DNA of 64,000 nt from Microbacterium sp. 8M. Its GTDB lineage: Bacteria > Actinomycetota > Actinomycetes > Actinomycetales > Microbacteriaceae. Shown piece by piece: positions 1 through 9,415 of this stretch. How positions within the stretch are numbered: the stretch's first letter is position 1; each line of letters starts with the position of its first letter. The notes beneath the pieces are model-generated. The model was not told the DNA's origin. It did no database searches and saw only the letters and a list, made by a program, of their open reading frames with translations. A program made the translations under genes and the position numbers. The stretch spans positions 1,205,147-1,269,146 of the forward strand of contig NZ_LR733284.1 in NCBI RefSeq assembly GCF_902506375.1, given 5' to 3'.

Positions 1-558
<558 letters not shown>

Positions 559-640
559 CGCCGGGCGCGCGGCGACGCACGGGCGGGGTCCGGGCGCAAC
601 CCTCTGTCCGTGGCCGGAGCGCATCCTCTACGCTGCCGGC

Positions 641-1465
641 ATGGTCACGGGTGAGGATGCGTCCGACCTGGTCAAGGACGCGGCACGATCGGCCCAGCGA
701 TCTCCGCTGCTCCGGCGCGTCGCCCGCGTCGGGTTCGTCGTGCTCGGGGTCCTGCACATCCTGATCGGCGCCACGGCGATCTCCATCGCGCTCGGCAGCA
801 GCGCGAGCTCGGCCGACGAGGGCGGGGCGATGGAGCAGATCCGGCGCAGCGCGATCGGTGGGCTGGTGCTCGTCATCGTGGCCGTGTCTCTCGTCGCGCT
901 CGCGGGGTGGTGGATCGCGGACGCCTTCCTCGCAGGGGCCTCCGACGGCATGAGGAGATGGGGTCGGCGGATCAAGAACCTCGGCATCGCCGCCGTCTAC
1001 CTCGTCCTGGCCGGAATGGCCGTCGTCTACGCGGCGGGGGGACGCGCGGATCCCTCGCAGAACACGCAGGCGCTGGGCTCCCTGGTCCTGTCGGCTCCTG
1101 GAGGCGAGATCCTCCTCGTGGCGATCGGCCTCGGGATCGTCGTGGTCGGCGGCGGCTTCGTCGTCAGCGCGATCACGCGCTCGTTCGCCAGGGAGCTCCG
1201 GGTGCCGACAGGAACACGGAGGGCGGGGATCGAGGTGTTCGGTGTGATCGGCTACCTCGCGAAGGGCATCGCCGTGGCGGTGACCGGGATCTTGTTCGTC
1301 ACGGCTGCGGTCACCGAGGATCCGCACAAGGCGGCCGGACTCGATGCCGCGCTGCGCGGGATCCTCGCCCTTCCCTGGGGGCGCCTGCTGCTCTGCGCGG
1401 TGGGCGCCGGACTCGTCGCGTACGGCTTGTACTGCATCGCCCGCTCCGGGTACGAGCGGATGTGA
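641..1465 (+). CDS. DUF1206 family membrane protein
   Basis: This 274-residue integral membrane protein carries about six hydrophobic segments arranged as three similar pairs. Each pair starts with a helix of the type FVVLGVLHILIG, IAAVYLVLAG or GVIGYLAKGIAV, the layout of the DUF1206 repeat. The function of the family is unknown. A TACGCT hexamer at 629-634 lies 6 bases before the ATG and there is no Shine-Dalgarno, so a leaderless transcript is likely. It is convergent with the methyltransferase gene at 1485. Confidence 0.85.
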   Translation: MVTGEDASDLVKDAARSAQRSPLLRRVARVGFVVLGVLHILIGATAISIALGSSASSADEGGAMEQIRRSAIGGLVLVIVAVSLVALAGWWIADAFLAGASDGMRRWGRRIKNLGIAAVYLVLAGMAVVYAAGGRADPSQNTQALGSLVLSAPGGEILLVAIGLGIVVVGGGFVVSAITRSFARELRVPTGTRRAGIEVFGVIGYLAKGIAVAVTGILFVTAAVTEDPHKAAGLDAALRGILALPWGRLLLCAVGAGLVAYGLYCIARSGYERM

Positions 1466-1484
1466 TGTCGCGGCGGCAACCGGC

Positions 1485-2306
1485 TCATGCCGGCGCCACG
1501 GCGCTCCACGGCACGGTGAGCTCACCCAGCCGCCAGCGGGCGCGGCCGCCGAGCACGGGGTGACCGGCTTCGCGCAACGCCGTGACGGCGGCGAGGAAGC
1601 GCTGCGTCGGCCCGAACGTCGACAGGCCCGCGGCGCGCTCCCACTCGCGGTCGAGATCGGAGAGCAGGGCGTGGATGCGCTCACCCGGCACGTTGTGGTG
1701 GATGAGCGCCTTCGGCAGCCGCTCGGCGACGATCGACGGGCGCTCGAGTCCCGCCAGCCGCAGCGAGATCGTGAAGCGCTGCGGAGCCCCGTCCCCGTCG
1801 ACGTCGACGAAGCTCGCCACACGGCCGATCTCGTCGCAGGTGCCCTCCACGAGCAGTCCGCCCGGGGCGAGCCGGGAGGCCATCCGGGCCCAGGCGTCCG
1901 GCACGTCCGCCTCGTCGTACTGCCGCAGCACGTTCATCGCGCGGATCACGGCGGGGCGCCGGCCGTCCGGCAGCGGCACCTCGAACCCGCCGCGCGCGAA
2001 CGACACCGGCAGATCGGCCGGGAAGTGCCCCGCCCCGCGGCGGAGCTCGGCGAGCTGGGCACGGGCCGTCGACACGCGCTCGGGGTCCAGCTCGAGCCCG
2101 AGCACCTCGGCGTCGGCGCGCACCCGCACCAGCCGGGCGGCGAGCTCGAACGCCGTCACGCCGCTCGCGCCGAAGCCGAGGTCGACCACCAGCGGATCCG
2201 TCGCCCGGCGGAACGCGGGGGAGGCGGCGATCCAGCGGTCGTTGCGCCGCAGCCGGTTGGTGCCGGTCGTGCCCCGGGTGGGCCGGCCGAGCGGAGAGGA
2301 CGCCAT
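1485..2306 (-). CDS. Class I SAM-dependent methyltransferase-like protein
   Basis: This 273-residue protein has a Rossmann SAM-binding signature near residue 40 (PLVVDLGFGASGVTAFELA). An acidic LGLELDPERV strand-end follows about 30 residues later, and a further motif is APGGLLVEGTCDE. The substrate cannot be read from the sequence. The ATG at 2306 was chosen because upstream in-frame codons encode low-complexity Arg/His sequence antisense to the next gene. A weak hexamer (CAGGAT) sits 6 bases upstream of the ATG. Transcription runs away from the dioxygenase gene's 3' end. Confidence 0.75.
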   Translation of the reverse strand: MASSPLGRPTRGTTGTNRLRRNDRWIAASPAFRRATDPLVVDLGFGASGVTAFELAARLVRVRADAEVLGLELDPERVSTARAQLAELRRGAGHFPADLPVSFARGGFEVPLPDGRRPAVIRAMNVLRQYDEADVPDAWARMASRLAPGGLLVEGTCDEIGRVASFVDVDGDGAPQRFTISLRLAGLERPSIVAERLPKALIHHNVPGERIHALLSDLDREWERAAGLSTFGPTQRFLAAVTALREAGHPVLGGRARWRLGELTVPWSAVAPA

Positions 2307-2377
2307 GCATCCATCCTGCCGGGTCTGAGACCTGCCCGCCGCGGCGGACGTGCCCGCGCGCACGGAATAGCCGCGGC

Positions 2378-3337
2378 TCAGCGCGGAGCGCCGCCCATCG
2401 AGCCGCCGGTGGGTGCGGTCCGGATGTCCACCCGCACCGTCAGTGACGCGGTGTAGCCCTTCGACGTGTCGCCGGTGACGGCGGCCAGCTGAAGGGCGCC
2501 GCCGTCGTCGCCGAAGACGTTGTCCGAGGTCAGCGACGTCCGGGCCAGGTTCTGCGCCGACCCGTCGTAACCGCTCGTCGCATACACGGCGTCGCAGGCC
2601 GCCTGCGGCAGGGCGAGCTGGGACGTCGCGATCGCGTTCGCGGCGTCGGTGACGTCCGCTGCCGTGCGGTACACCTCGAAATGGATGTGCGGCCATCGGC
2701 CCGAGTAGCAGCCGGGGAAGACCGACGTGAACGTCACGCGCCCGTCCGCGTCGGCCACCTGCACCCCGCGCAGATAGGTCTCGTTCTCCACGCCGTCGGA
2801 GTACATCGAGTACCGGCCGGCGGCGTCGCAGTGCCAGGCGTACACGGCCACGCCCGTGAACGGCGCGTCGCCGTTCGCCATGTCGAGGATGCTCAGGGTG
2901 AACGTCAGGGGGATCCCCGCCGCGGTGCTGCCGCCGCCGATCGAGGAGCGGATGTCCTGGCGCACGATCCCGGACTCGGCCAGCGCGTCGGGGCCGTTCG
3001 AGCCGTCCCCGGGGTACGGGCCCGCGGTCTCGTCGGGGATCTCGGCGGCGGGCACGGCCGTGGTCGGCGTGGCGGTGGGAGTGAGCGTGGCGGTGGCGGT
3101 GGCGGTGGCGGTCGTGGTCGGCGCGGCGGCCGCATCGGCGGTCGACGGTGCGCACGCGGCGAGCACGGCGCCGCTCGCGCCGAGTCCCACGAGGCTCAGC
3201 ACGGTGCGGCGTGACATCAGCGTGCGCAGGTCGAACGGCGCCCCCTGATCGACGACCTCCTCGTCCGGGCGGTCGAGCAGGCGGCCCTCGTAGGCGGGGC
3301 CCTGCGGGGTGCGGGTCGGGTCGGGGAAGGTGTTCAT
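2378..3337 (-). CDS. Exported intradiol dioxygenase-like protein (Tat signal)
   Basis: This 319-residue protein has a Tat-type signal. SRRTVL is followed by a hydrophobic stretch and a lipobox-like LAACAP, so it is probably a membrane-anchored lipoprotein. A Thr/Ala/Pro linker follows, encoded by a GTGGCG-type repeat near 3080-3120. The C-terminal domain resembles catechol/protocatechuate intradiol dioxygenases: a Tyr in [14 protein letters not shown], and [15 protein letters not shown], which supplies Tyr and His-X-His iron ligands. Secreted members of this family are common in actinobacteria and their substrates are mostly unknown. An in-frame GTG at 3364 could add nine residues, but GAGAGAGGA before the 3337 ATG is the better ribosome site. 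Confidence 0.8.
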   Translation of the reverse strand: MNTFPDPTRTPQGPAYEGRLLDRPDEEVVDQGAPFDLRTLMSRRTVLSLVGLGASGAVLAACAPSTADAAAAPTTTATATATATLTPTATPTTAVPAAEIPDETAGPYPGDGSNGPDALAESGIVRQDIRSSIGGGSTAAGIPLTFTLSILDMANGDAPFTGVAVYAWHCDAAGRYSMYSDGVENETYLRGVQVADADGRVTFTSVFPGCYSGRWPHIHFEVYRTAADVTDAANAIATSQLALPQAACDAVYATSGYDGSAQNLARTSLTSDNVFGDDGGALQLAAVTGDTSKGYTASLTVRVDIRTAPTGGSMGGAPR

Positions 3338-3486
3338 GTCCGGATCCTCTCTCGGGGCTGACACGAGCGATCCTTCCGACCGTTCCGGACCTCCGCCTTT
3401 GCGTCTGCTATGCGCGGTCTAAGGGCGTTCGTCATGCGATGACGTCGGCTTCGGGCGCGCGCCGTGCACGCCGTAGGCTGGGGGGC

Positions 3487-4230
3487 ATGACCCGCACCCT
3501 CATCCTGCTCCGCCACGGGCAGAGCGAATGGAACGAACTGAACCTGTTCACCGGCTGGGTGGACGTCCGCCTCTCCGAGCAGGGCAGGAACGAGGCCCGG
3601 CGCGGAGGCGAGCTCCTCGCCGAGTCGGGGATCCTGCCCGACGTGCTGCACACGTCGGTGCTCAGCCGCGCGATCCAGACCGCGAACATCGCGCTCGACG
3701 CGGCGGACCGGCTGTGGATCCCGGTCAAGCGCTCGTGGCGTCTCAACGAGCGCCACTACGGGGCCCTGCAGGGCAAGGACAAGGCGCAGACCCTCGAGGA
3801 GTTCGGGCCGGAGCAGTTCCAGCTGTGGCGCCGCTCCTTCGACGTGCCGCCGCCCCCGCTCGACGATGAGAGCGAGTTCAGCCAGGTCAACGACCCGCGC
3901 TACGCGGGCATCGACGGCGAGGTGCCGCGCACCGAGTCGCTCAAGCTCGTGATCGACCGTCTGCTGCCGTACTGGGAGTCCGCGATCGTCCCCGACCTCG
4001 AGGCAGGCAAGACGGTCCTCGTCACGGCGCACGGCAACTCGCTGCGCGGACTCGTGAAGCACCTCGAGGGCATCAGCGACGCCGACATCGCCGAGCTGAA
4101 CATCCCCACCGGCATCCCGCTCGTCTACGAGCTCGACGAGAACAACGTCCCGCTCGGCTCGGGCCGCTACCTCGACCCGGAGGCCGCCGCCGCCGGCGCC
4201 GCCGCCGTGGCGAACCAGGGCAAGAAGTAA
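3487..4230 (+). CDS. gpmA: 2,3-bisphosphoglycerate-dependent phosphoglycerate mutase
   Basis: This 247-residue enzyme interconverts 3- and 2-phosphoglycerate in glycolysis. It starts with [12 protein letters not shown], holding the phosphohistidine of the RHG motif. It also has [14 protein letters not shown] and [18 protein letters not shown] with the second catalytic His. The length matches dimeric or tetrameric dPGM. TAGGCT at 3474-3479 lies 7 bases before the ATG, indicating leaderless transcription. Together with senX3-regX3 downstream it forms a gene order also seen in mycobacteria, here with phoU between. Confidence 0.95.
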   Translation: MTRTLILLRHGQSEWNELNLFTGWVDVRLSEQGRNEARRGGELLAESGILPDVLHTSVLSRAIQTANIALDAADRLWIPVKRSWRLNERHYGALQGKDKAQTLEEFGPEQFQLWRRSFDVPPPPLDDESEFSQVNDPRYAGIDGEVPRTESLKLVIDRLLPYWESAIVPDLEAGKTVLVTAHGNSLRGLVKHLEGISDADIAELNIPTGIPLVYELDENNVPLGSGRYLDPEAAAAGAAAVANQGKK

Positions 4231-4246
4231 CACCCGATCTGACGGC

Positions 4247-4327
4247 GCCGAGACCCCCTCGGAGCAACGAAACCCCCCTCTCGCCACGCTGGCGGAGGGG
4301 GTTTCGGCGCTCTGCGGGGGTCTCGGT
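4247..4327. terminator. Nested bidirectional terminator between gpmA and phoU
   Basis: Two inverted repeats are nested. The inner hairpin spans 4268-4306 (CGAAACCCCC paired with GGGGGTTTCG). An outer pair places CCGAGACCCC (about 4248) against GGGGTCTCGG (ending about 4326). It lies between two convergent genes, so it can stop both transcripts. There is no U-tract, as usual for actinobacterial hairpin terminators. Confidence 0.75.
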
Positions 4328-4377
4328 GAGCAGGGCACGAGCACGACGCAACGTGCCATGCGGCCGCACAGGTGAGG

Positions 4378-5088
4378 TCAGGCGAGACCGGATCCGGTCT
4401 CCGACTCGGCCTGCGCCTCGACGGCGAGGGCGATGTCCTCCTCGTCCACGGCCCAATCGCCCGTGGCCAGGTAGACGACCTTCTTCGCGACGGCGACCGC
4501 GTGGTCGGCGAAGCGCTCGTGGTAGCGGCTGGCCAGCGTGGCGTCCACGGTCGCGGTGGCCTCGCCCTTCCAGTTGTCGCTGAGCACCTTCTCGAACACG
4601 CTCGCGTGCAGCTCGTCCACGTCGTCGTCCGCGTTGCGGATCGAGTCCGCCAGGCGCAGGTCCTGCGTGCGCAGCAGCTCGGCCAGGGTGCGGGCGATCT
4701 CGACGTCCAGCTCGCCCATGCGCGTGAACGTGCCCTTCAGACCCTTGGGGATGGCGCGCTCGGGGAAGCGCAGGCGCGCGAGCTGCGCGATGTGCTCCGA
4801 CATGTCGCCCATGCGCTCCAGGGAGGCGCTCACCCGCAGCGCGGTGACCACGATGCGCAGGTCGCGGGCGACCGGCTGCTGACGGGCGAGGATCTCGATG
4901 GCCTGCTCGTCGAGCGCGACGGCGAGCTCGTCGATGCGGGCGTCGTCGGCGATGACCTCCTCGGCGAGGGCCACGTCACTGGTCGCGAACGAGCGGGTGG
5001 CCTTCTCGATCGACACGGCCACGAGGTCGGCGATCTCGACGAGCTGCGCCTGCAGATCCTCGAGGGACTGGTGGAAGACTTCGCGCAT
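4378..5088 (-). CDS. phoU: Phosphate signalling protein PhoU
   Basis: This 236-residue all-helical protein has the two-repeat PhoU layout. The metal-binding ExxxD-type motifs sit around VIADDARIDEL and SIRNADDDVDELH. PhoU links the Pst phosphate transporter to the SenX3-type kinase and keeps the Pho response off when phosphate is plentiful. It starts MREVFHQSLE with a GAAAGG ribosome site. It is divergent from senX3 across a 230-base gap holding 11-bp repeats that resemble a PHO box. Confidence 0.93.
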   Translation of the reverse strand: MREVFHQSLEDLQAQLVEIADLVAVSIEKATRSFATSDVALAEEVIADDARIDELAVALDEQAIEILARQQPVARDLRIVVTALRVSASLERMGDMSEHIAQLARLRFPERAIPKGLKGTFTRMGELDVEIARTLAELLRTQDLRLADSIRNADDDVDELHASVFEKVLSDNWKGEATATVDATLASRYHERFADHAVAVAKKVVYLATGDWAVDEEDIALAVEAQAESETGSGLA

Positions 5089-5206
5089 GGCTGCGCACCT
5101 TTCATTCGGTGACCCCGGAACTCGGCGGGGCGGGGTCGCACGGCGGCCCGCGGCGCGGGCACAGGGCGGTGCCCGTCACGGGTCGTGACGCGCACGTGCC
5201 GATTCT

Positions 5207-5250
5207 GTTCGGCGAAGGTTAACGGTTGGTGCCGTGCTCGTGAACAGTAG
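5207..5250 (+). promoter_or_regulatory. Candidate PHO box: four 11-bp direct repeats between phoU and senX3
   Basis: Four consecutive 11-base units start GTTCGG, GTTAAC, GTGCCG and GTGAAC at 5207, 5218, 5229 and 5240. Tandem 11-bp repeats with GTTCA-like heads are the known binding pattern of actinobacterial PhoP/RegX3-type regulators. The units here are degenerate, so this is a candidate only. Confidence 0.4.
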
Positions 5251-5318
5251 CGCGCCAGGCGGTGCGGGCGGCGCGAACCCGCCGGATCGGGGGGTGAACG
5301 ACCTCTACTCTGGAGAGC

Positions 5319-6587
5319 ATGGACAGCACCCTGCTCGCCCTGCTCGCCCTCGGGCTCGGGGTCGTGATCGGCGCGGGCATCGCCGCGATGATCGTGGCTG
5401 CGATGCGGGCTCGCACCGCCGCAGAGCTGCAGGCGTCCAGCGAGCTGCCGGACGGGCTGACCGACGTGCTGGCCGCCATGGACGATGCGGCGTGCGCGGT
5501 GGATCCGTCCGGACTGGTCACGGCCGCGAGCTCGGCCGCCTCCCGATTCGGCATCGGCGTCGGCGCGACGCTGGACAACCCCGAGCTGCGTCAGCTCGTG
5601 CGCGCGGTGCGCGAGGGCGGCAGCGAGACGGCGACCCTCCGCCTCGCCCGCGGGGGCAGGAACCTCGACCCGCGTCTCGTCGCGGCCAGGGCGAGCCGCA
5701 TCGGCCCGCGCCTGAGCCTGCTCATCATCCGCGACATCACGGAGCAGGAGCGGCTCGAGCAGATGCGCACCGACTTCGTGGCCAACACCAGCCACGAGCT
5801 GAAGACCCCGGTCGGAGCCGTGAGCCTGCTCGCGGAGGCGATCGAGTCGGCCGCCGACGATCCCGCTCAGGTGCGCGCGTTCGCGACCCGGATCCAGGCC
5901 GAGGCGGCACGCCTGGGTCAGCTCACCGGCCGCATCATGAGCCTGTCCCGGCTGCAGTCCTCGGACGGCCTCGGCGAGTTCGGGGCCGTCGCGATCGACG
6001 AGGTCATCGCCACGAGCGTCGAGGCGCACGCGGTCCAGGCGGCGTCCGCCGGCGTCGAGCTCACGCGCGGCGGCGAGCGCGGGGCGTGGGTGCGCGGCGA
6101 CGCGCAGATCCTCATCGAGGCGGTCGGCAACCTCATCGCCAACGCGATCGTCTACTCGCCGCGAGGATCCCGCGTGGGCGTCGGCGTGCGCGTCGACGAC
6201 GGCGTCGTGGAGATCTCGGTCTCGGATCAGGGCATCGGCATCGACGAGGCCGATCGCGAGCGCATCTTCGAGCGGTTCTACCGTGCCGACGAGGCGCGCT
6301 CGCGGCGCACCGGCGGGACCGGCCTCGGACTCTCGATCGTGAAGCACGCGACGCAGCGCCACGGCGGGGAGGTGCGGCTGTGGTCGCGTCCCGGCCGCGG
6401 TTCCACCTTCACCATGCGTCTGCCGCAGATCCCCTCGCCCGAGGTCGAGGGCGACCCCGGGCGACGCAAGAAGCCCAAGAAGGACAAGCCCAAGAAGAAG
6501 CGGAAGGCGCACAAGCCGCCCCGCACGGCCTCGTCGCCCGTGATCACCACGGACCAGCCCCGCACCGATACCGGAGAACTCGTATGA
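5319..6587 (+). CDS. senX3: Phosphate-responsive sensor histidine kinase SenX3
   Basis: This 422-residue membrane kinase has an N-terminal hydrophobic helix (about 5-29) and a short PAS-like region (50-145). HisKA follows with the phosphorylated His159 in FVANTSHELKTP. The ATPase domain has NLIANAIVYSP, DQGIGI and GTGLGLSIVKH. An unusual Lys/Arg-rich tail (about residues 387-408) follows the catalytic domain. TACTCT at 5306-5311 lies 7 bases before the ATG, suggesting leaderless transcription. The stop overlaps the regX3 start by four bases (ATGA), so the pair is translationally coupled. Confidence 0.92.
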   Translation: MDSTLLALLALGLGVVIGAGIAAMIVAAMRARTAAELQASSELPDGLTDVLAAMDDAACAVDPSGLVTAASSAASRFGIGVGATLDNPELRQLVRAVREGGSETATLRLARGGRNLDPRLVAARASRIGPRLSLLIIRDITEQERLEQMRTDFVANTSHELKTPVGAVSLLAEAIESAADDPAQVRAFATRIQAEAARLGQLTGRIMSLSRLQSSDGLGEFGAVAIDEVIATSVEAHAVQAASAGVELTRGGERGAWVRGDAQILIEAVGNLIANAIVYSPRGSRVGVGVRVDDGVVEISVSDQGIGIDEADRERIFERFYRADEARSRRTGGTGLGLSIVKHATQRHGGEVRLWSRPGRGSTFTMRLPQIPSPEVEGDPGRRKKPKKDKPKKKRKAHKPPRTASSPVITTDQPRTDTGELV

Positions 6588-7267
6588 CCCGCATCCTCCT
6601 CGTCGAAGACGAGCCCGATCTCGCCGACCCCCTCGCCTATCTGCTCCGCCGGGAGGGCTACGAGGTCGAGATCGCGGAGGACGGCCCCACCGCGCTCGCC
6701 CTGTTCCGCGAGAGCGGGGCGGACATCGTCCTGCTCGACCTGATGCTGCCCGGCATGCCGGGTACCGAGGTGTGCCGGCAGATCCGCACCACCTCCACGG
6801 TCCCGATCATCATGCTCACCGCGAAGGACTCCGAGGTCGACATCGTGGTGGGCCTCGAGCTCGGCGCGGACGACTACATCACCAAGCCCTACTCCTCGCG
6901 CGAGCTGCTGGCGCGCATGCGCGCCGTGCTGCGCCGGGTGGTGCAGGCGGAGGACGACGTTGACGAGCGCGTCCTCGAGGGAGGCCGGGTGACGCTCGAC
7001 ATCGACCGGCACACGGTGGCCGTCGACGGTCAGGTGATCAACATGCCGCTCAAGGAGTTCGAGCTGCTCGAGGTGCTGATGCGCAATTCCGGACGCGTGC
7101 TCACGCGCGGCCAGCTGATCGATCGGGTGTGGGGCAGCGACTACTTCGGCGACACGAAGACGCTCGACGTGCACATCAAGCGGATCCGCTCCCGCATCGA
7201 GGAGAACCCGTCCGAGCCGGTGATGCTCGTCACCGTGCGCGGCCTGGGCTATCGCTTCGAGGGCTGA
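6584..7267 (+). CDS. regX3: Response regulator RegX3
   Basis: This 227-residue OmpR/PhoB-type regulator has a receiver domain with acidic pocket EDE at 8-10, phospho-acceptor Asp52 (LLDLMLPGMPG) and the TAKD and TKPYS switch residues. The C-terminal winged helix ends with TLDVHIKRIRSRIE and VRGLGYRFEG. It overlaps senX3 by ATGA and should activate phosphate-starvation genes together with it. A perfect 34-bp palindrome follows as terminator. Confidence 0.94.
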   Translation: MTRILLVEDEPDLADPLAYLLRREGYEVEIAEDGPTALALFRESGADIVLLDLMLPGMPGTEVCRQIRTTSTVPIIMLTAKDSEVDIVVGLELGADDYITKPYSSRELLARMRAVLRRVVQAEDDVDERVLEGGRVTLDIDRHTVAVDGQVINMPLKEFELLEVLMRNSGRVLTRGQLIDRVWGSDYFGDTKTLDVHIKRIRSRIEENPSEPVMLVTVRGLGYRFEG

Positions 7268-7280
7268 GCCGCTCATGCGA

Positions 7281-7314
7281 GAAGCCCCCGGATCCGATCG
7301 GATCCGGGGGCTTC
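7281..7314. terminator. Perfect 34-bp palindromic bidirectional terminator
   Basis: The arm GAAGCCCCCGGATC and its exact complement flank CGATCG, so the whole 34 bases form one perfect palindrome. It sits between convergent regX3 and the LpqE-like lipoprotein gene and can serve both. Confidence 0.85.
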
Positions 7315-7333
7315 GTCGATGATTGTGCGGGTC

Positions 7334-7882
7334 TCAGCCGACCGGGGTCTCGCTCGGGGTCGGGGTCACCTCGACCGCCGGAGCCACGGTGGAGGTCGGC
7401 CGCGGGCTCGGTGCCGGGGTCGGCACGAGCGTGGCGTAGTAGGGGAGGGTGCCGTCGAGCACCGGGATCGCGTACTTCACGCCCTCGGCGTCGCCGGACT
7501 GGAAGTAGACCTCGACGGTCTTGCCGGCCTCGGTGTCCAGGCCCTCGAAGGTCAGCGGCTCGGCGTCGTCGCCGCCGAGGCTGACGGACTTCTGGCCGGC
7601 GATGCGCACGCTCTGGGCCGGGCCGTCGCCCACTGAGATGTGGATGGTCGCGGAGTCGGCGGTGGTGTTCACCAGGCCCGCGACGAGGTTGCCCGTGGTG
7701 CCGGCCTCGTCGACGACGAAGAAGGCGTTGCGGACCTCGATCGGGCCCTTCTTGGGCACGTTCGCGCCGTCGGAGGCCGAGTAGTCGATCGTGGTCGCCT
7801 GCGGAGTGATCCCCGCGCACCCGGTCGCGCCGCCGATGATGAGGGCGCTGAGGGCGATGGACGCAGCAAGGCGCGATTTCAC
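7334..7882 (-). CDS. LpqE-like lipoprotein
   Basis: This 182-residue secreted lipoprotein has an N-terminal signal with a lipobox-type cysteine at residue 22 (GGATGC). A beta-rich domain of about 120 residues follows, then a Pro/Thr-rich tail (PTPAPSPRP). The start is GTG at 7882 with TGGAGGACC upstream. Length, fold pattern and position divergent from carD match mycobacterial LpqE, whose role is not firmly known. Databases sometimes label such genes otherwise. Sequence identity to LpqE could not be measured here, so the assignment rests mainly on context. Confidence 0.7.
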   Translation of the reverse strand: MKSRLAASIALSALIIGGATGCAGITPQATTIDYSASDGANVPKKGPIEVRNAFFVVDEAGTTGNLVAGLVNTTADSATIHISVGDGPAQSVRIAGQKSVSLGGDDAEPLTFEGLDTEAGKTVEVYFQSGDAEGVKYAIPVLDGTLPYYATLVPTPAPSPRPTSTVAPAVEVTPTPSETPVG

Positions 7883-8049
7883 GGGTCCTCCAGAAAATTC
7901 ACGTGATGAGCCAGCACCATTCTAGGGGCACGCGTCGTGCGATCACGGCTCGCCCCGCGTGCGCGTGAGGCCGCGGAGCGGGCAGGGGGCGCGAACCTTA
8001 GCGCATTCCCGCTGTGGTATCCTGGAGGTTGCCGAAAGGACACGACTTT

Positions 8050-8532
8050 ATGCTTTTTGAGGTTGGTGAGACCGTGGTCTATCCGCACCACGGCGCCGCG
8101 ACGATCATCGAGGTCAAGGAACGGGTGATCAAGGGCGAGACCAAGAAGTACCTGAAGCTGAACGTCACGCAGGGAGACCTCATCATCGAGGTGCCTGCCG
8201 AGAACGTCGACCTGGTCGGTGTGCGCGACGTGATCGGTCAGGAGGGCCTGGACCGGGTCTTCGAGGTGCTGCGCGCCCCGTTCACCGAGGAGCCGACCAA
8301 CTGGTCGCGCCGCTACAAGGCGAACCTCGAGAAGCTCGCCTCGGGCGATGTGATCAAGGTGAGCGAGGTCGTCCGCGACCTGTGGCGCCGCGATCAGGAC
8401 CGCGGGCTCTCCGCGGGCGAGAAGCGCATGCTGGCCAAGGCCCGTCAGATCCTCACCTCCGAGCTCGCGCTCGCGGAGAAGATCGACGAGGAGAAGGCCG
8501 GATCGCTGCTCGACGAGGTCCTCGCCTCCTGA
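8050..8532 (+). CDS. carD: RNA polymerase-binding transcription factor CarD
   Basis: This 160-residue essential global regulator begins [19 protein letters not shown], the CarD/TRCF RNA polymerase interaction domain that contacts the beta subunit. The C-terminal helical DNA-binding part contains [15 protein letters not shown] and [20 protein letters not shown]. CarD stabilises open complexes, notably at rRNA promoters. The ATG at 8050 has GAAAGGA nearby. The upstream TATCCT is a plausible -10 giving a short leader. It precedes ispDF in many actinobacteria, but here a 3.2-kb efflux cassette intervenes. Confidence 0.95.
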   Translation: MLFEVGETVVYPHHGAATIIEVKERVIKGETKKYLKLNVTQGDLIIEVPAENVDLVGVRDVIGQEGLDRVFEVLRAPFTEEPTNWSRRYKANLEKLASGDVIKVSEVVRDLWRRDQDRGLSAGEKRMLAKARQILTSELALAEKIDEEKAGSLLDEVLAS

Positions 8533-8539
8533 GTTCTGT

Positions 8540-8581
8540 CGAAGAAGGGGTGGAAGCCGTGCGGCCTCCACCCCTTCTTCG
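8540..8581. terminator. Bidirectional terminator between carD and the ABC permease gene
   Basis: A 15-base perfect stem (CGAAGAAGGGGTGGA with TCCACCCCTTCTTCG) has a 12-base loop. It lies just after the carD stop and before the convergent permease stop. Confidence 0.85.
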
Positions 8582-8596
8582 CGCCCGCGCGCAGCC

Positions 8597-9415
8597 TCAG
8601 ATCGAGCGCTGGTAGCTGCGGATCGCGCGGAGCGCCCACGTGAATGCGAGGGCGGCCAGCAGCGCGAGACCGCCCGCCTGCCACCAGCCGTCCGCCGGGA
8701 AGGCCCCCGAGAGGCCGCCGCGGCCGAGCTCCACCGCCCACGTCATCGGGTTGCACCGGGACACGTTCTGCACCCACTCCGGCATCGCCGCGGCGGGCAT
8801 CATCGTGGTCGACAGGAACGTCGCCGGAAGCACGATTAGCTGCGACAGGCTGATGAGCGCGATCTGGCTGCGCGCCGTGAGCGCGACGGCCGTCGACGCG
8901 CAGCAGAACGTCGTCGCGAGCAGCGTCGCCACGCCCAGCGCGACGAGCATGCCGATCAGGCCGCCCGGGTAGCGCGCGCCGCCGAGCCAGCCGATGCCGA
9001 GCACGACCAGGGACTGCACCACGTTGATGATGAGTTGCTGCAGCAGCTGCCCGGCGATGATCGCGGAGCGCCGCAGCGGCGAGGTGAGGTACTGGTCCAT
9101 GACGCCCGAGTCGATGTCCTCGATGTAGCCGGTCCCCGCCCAGGCACCGGAGTACAGCACGGTCATCATCAGGATCCCCGGGACGAGGTAGTCGATGTAC
9201 CCGTGCCCGCCGAACTGCGGCAATGCGCCCAGCGTGCGGAACACCTGCCCGAACAGCAGGATCCAGATCACGGGCTGGATGAGGCTCATGACAGGGCCCC
9301 AGGCCTGACGGATCGACACGAGGGACCAGCGCCGCAGCACCTGGCCGGTCTGCGTGAACCAGCCGGGACTCGCGGGCGCCGCCACGCGGGCGGGGGAGAG
9401 GGTGATCGCGCTCAT
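8597..9415 (-). CDS. ABC-2 type drug-efflux permease (DrrB-like)
   Basis: This 272-residue inner-membrane permease has six predicted segments (for example MSLIQPVIWILLFGQVF, YLVPGILMMTVLYSGAW, LIINVVQSLVVLGIGW). It carries the ABC-2 signature around DQYLTSPLRRSAIIAGQLL. It pairs with the ATPase encoded just upstream, sharing an ATGA overlap (9412-9415), as in daunorubicin-type DrrAB exporters. The substrate is unknown. It is the last gene of the PadR-led operon. Confidence 0.88.
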   Translation of the reverse strand: MSAITLSPARVAAPASPGWFTQTGQVLRRWSLVSIRQAWGPVMSLIQPVIWILLFGQVFRTLGALPQFGGHGYIDYLVPGILMMTVLYSGAWAGTGYIEDIDSGVMDQYLTSPLRRSAIIAGQLLQQLIINVVQSLVVLGIGWLGGARYPGGLIGMLVALGVATLLATTFCCASTAVALTARSQIALISLSQLIVLPATFLSTTMMPAAAMPEWVQNVSRCNPMTWAVELGRGGLSGAFPADGWWQAGGLALLAALAFTWALRAIRSYQRSI

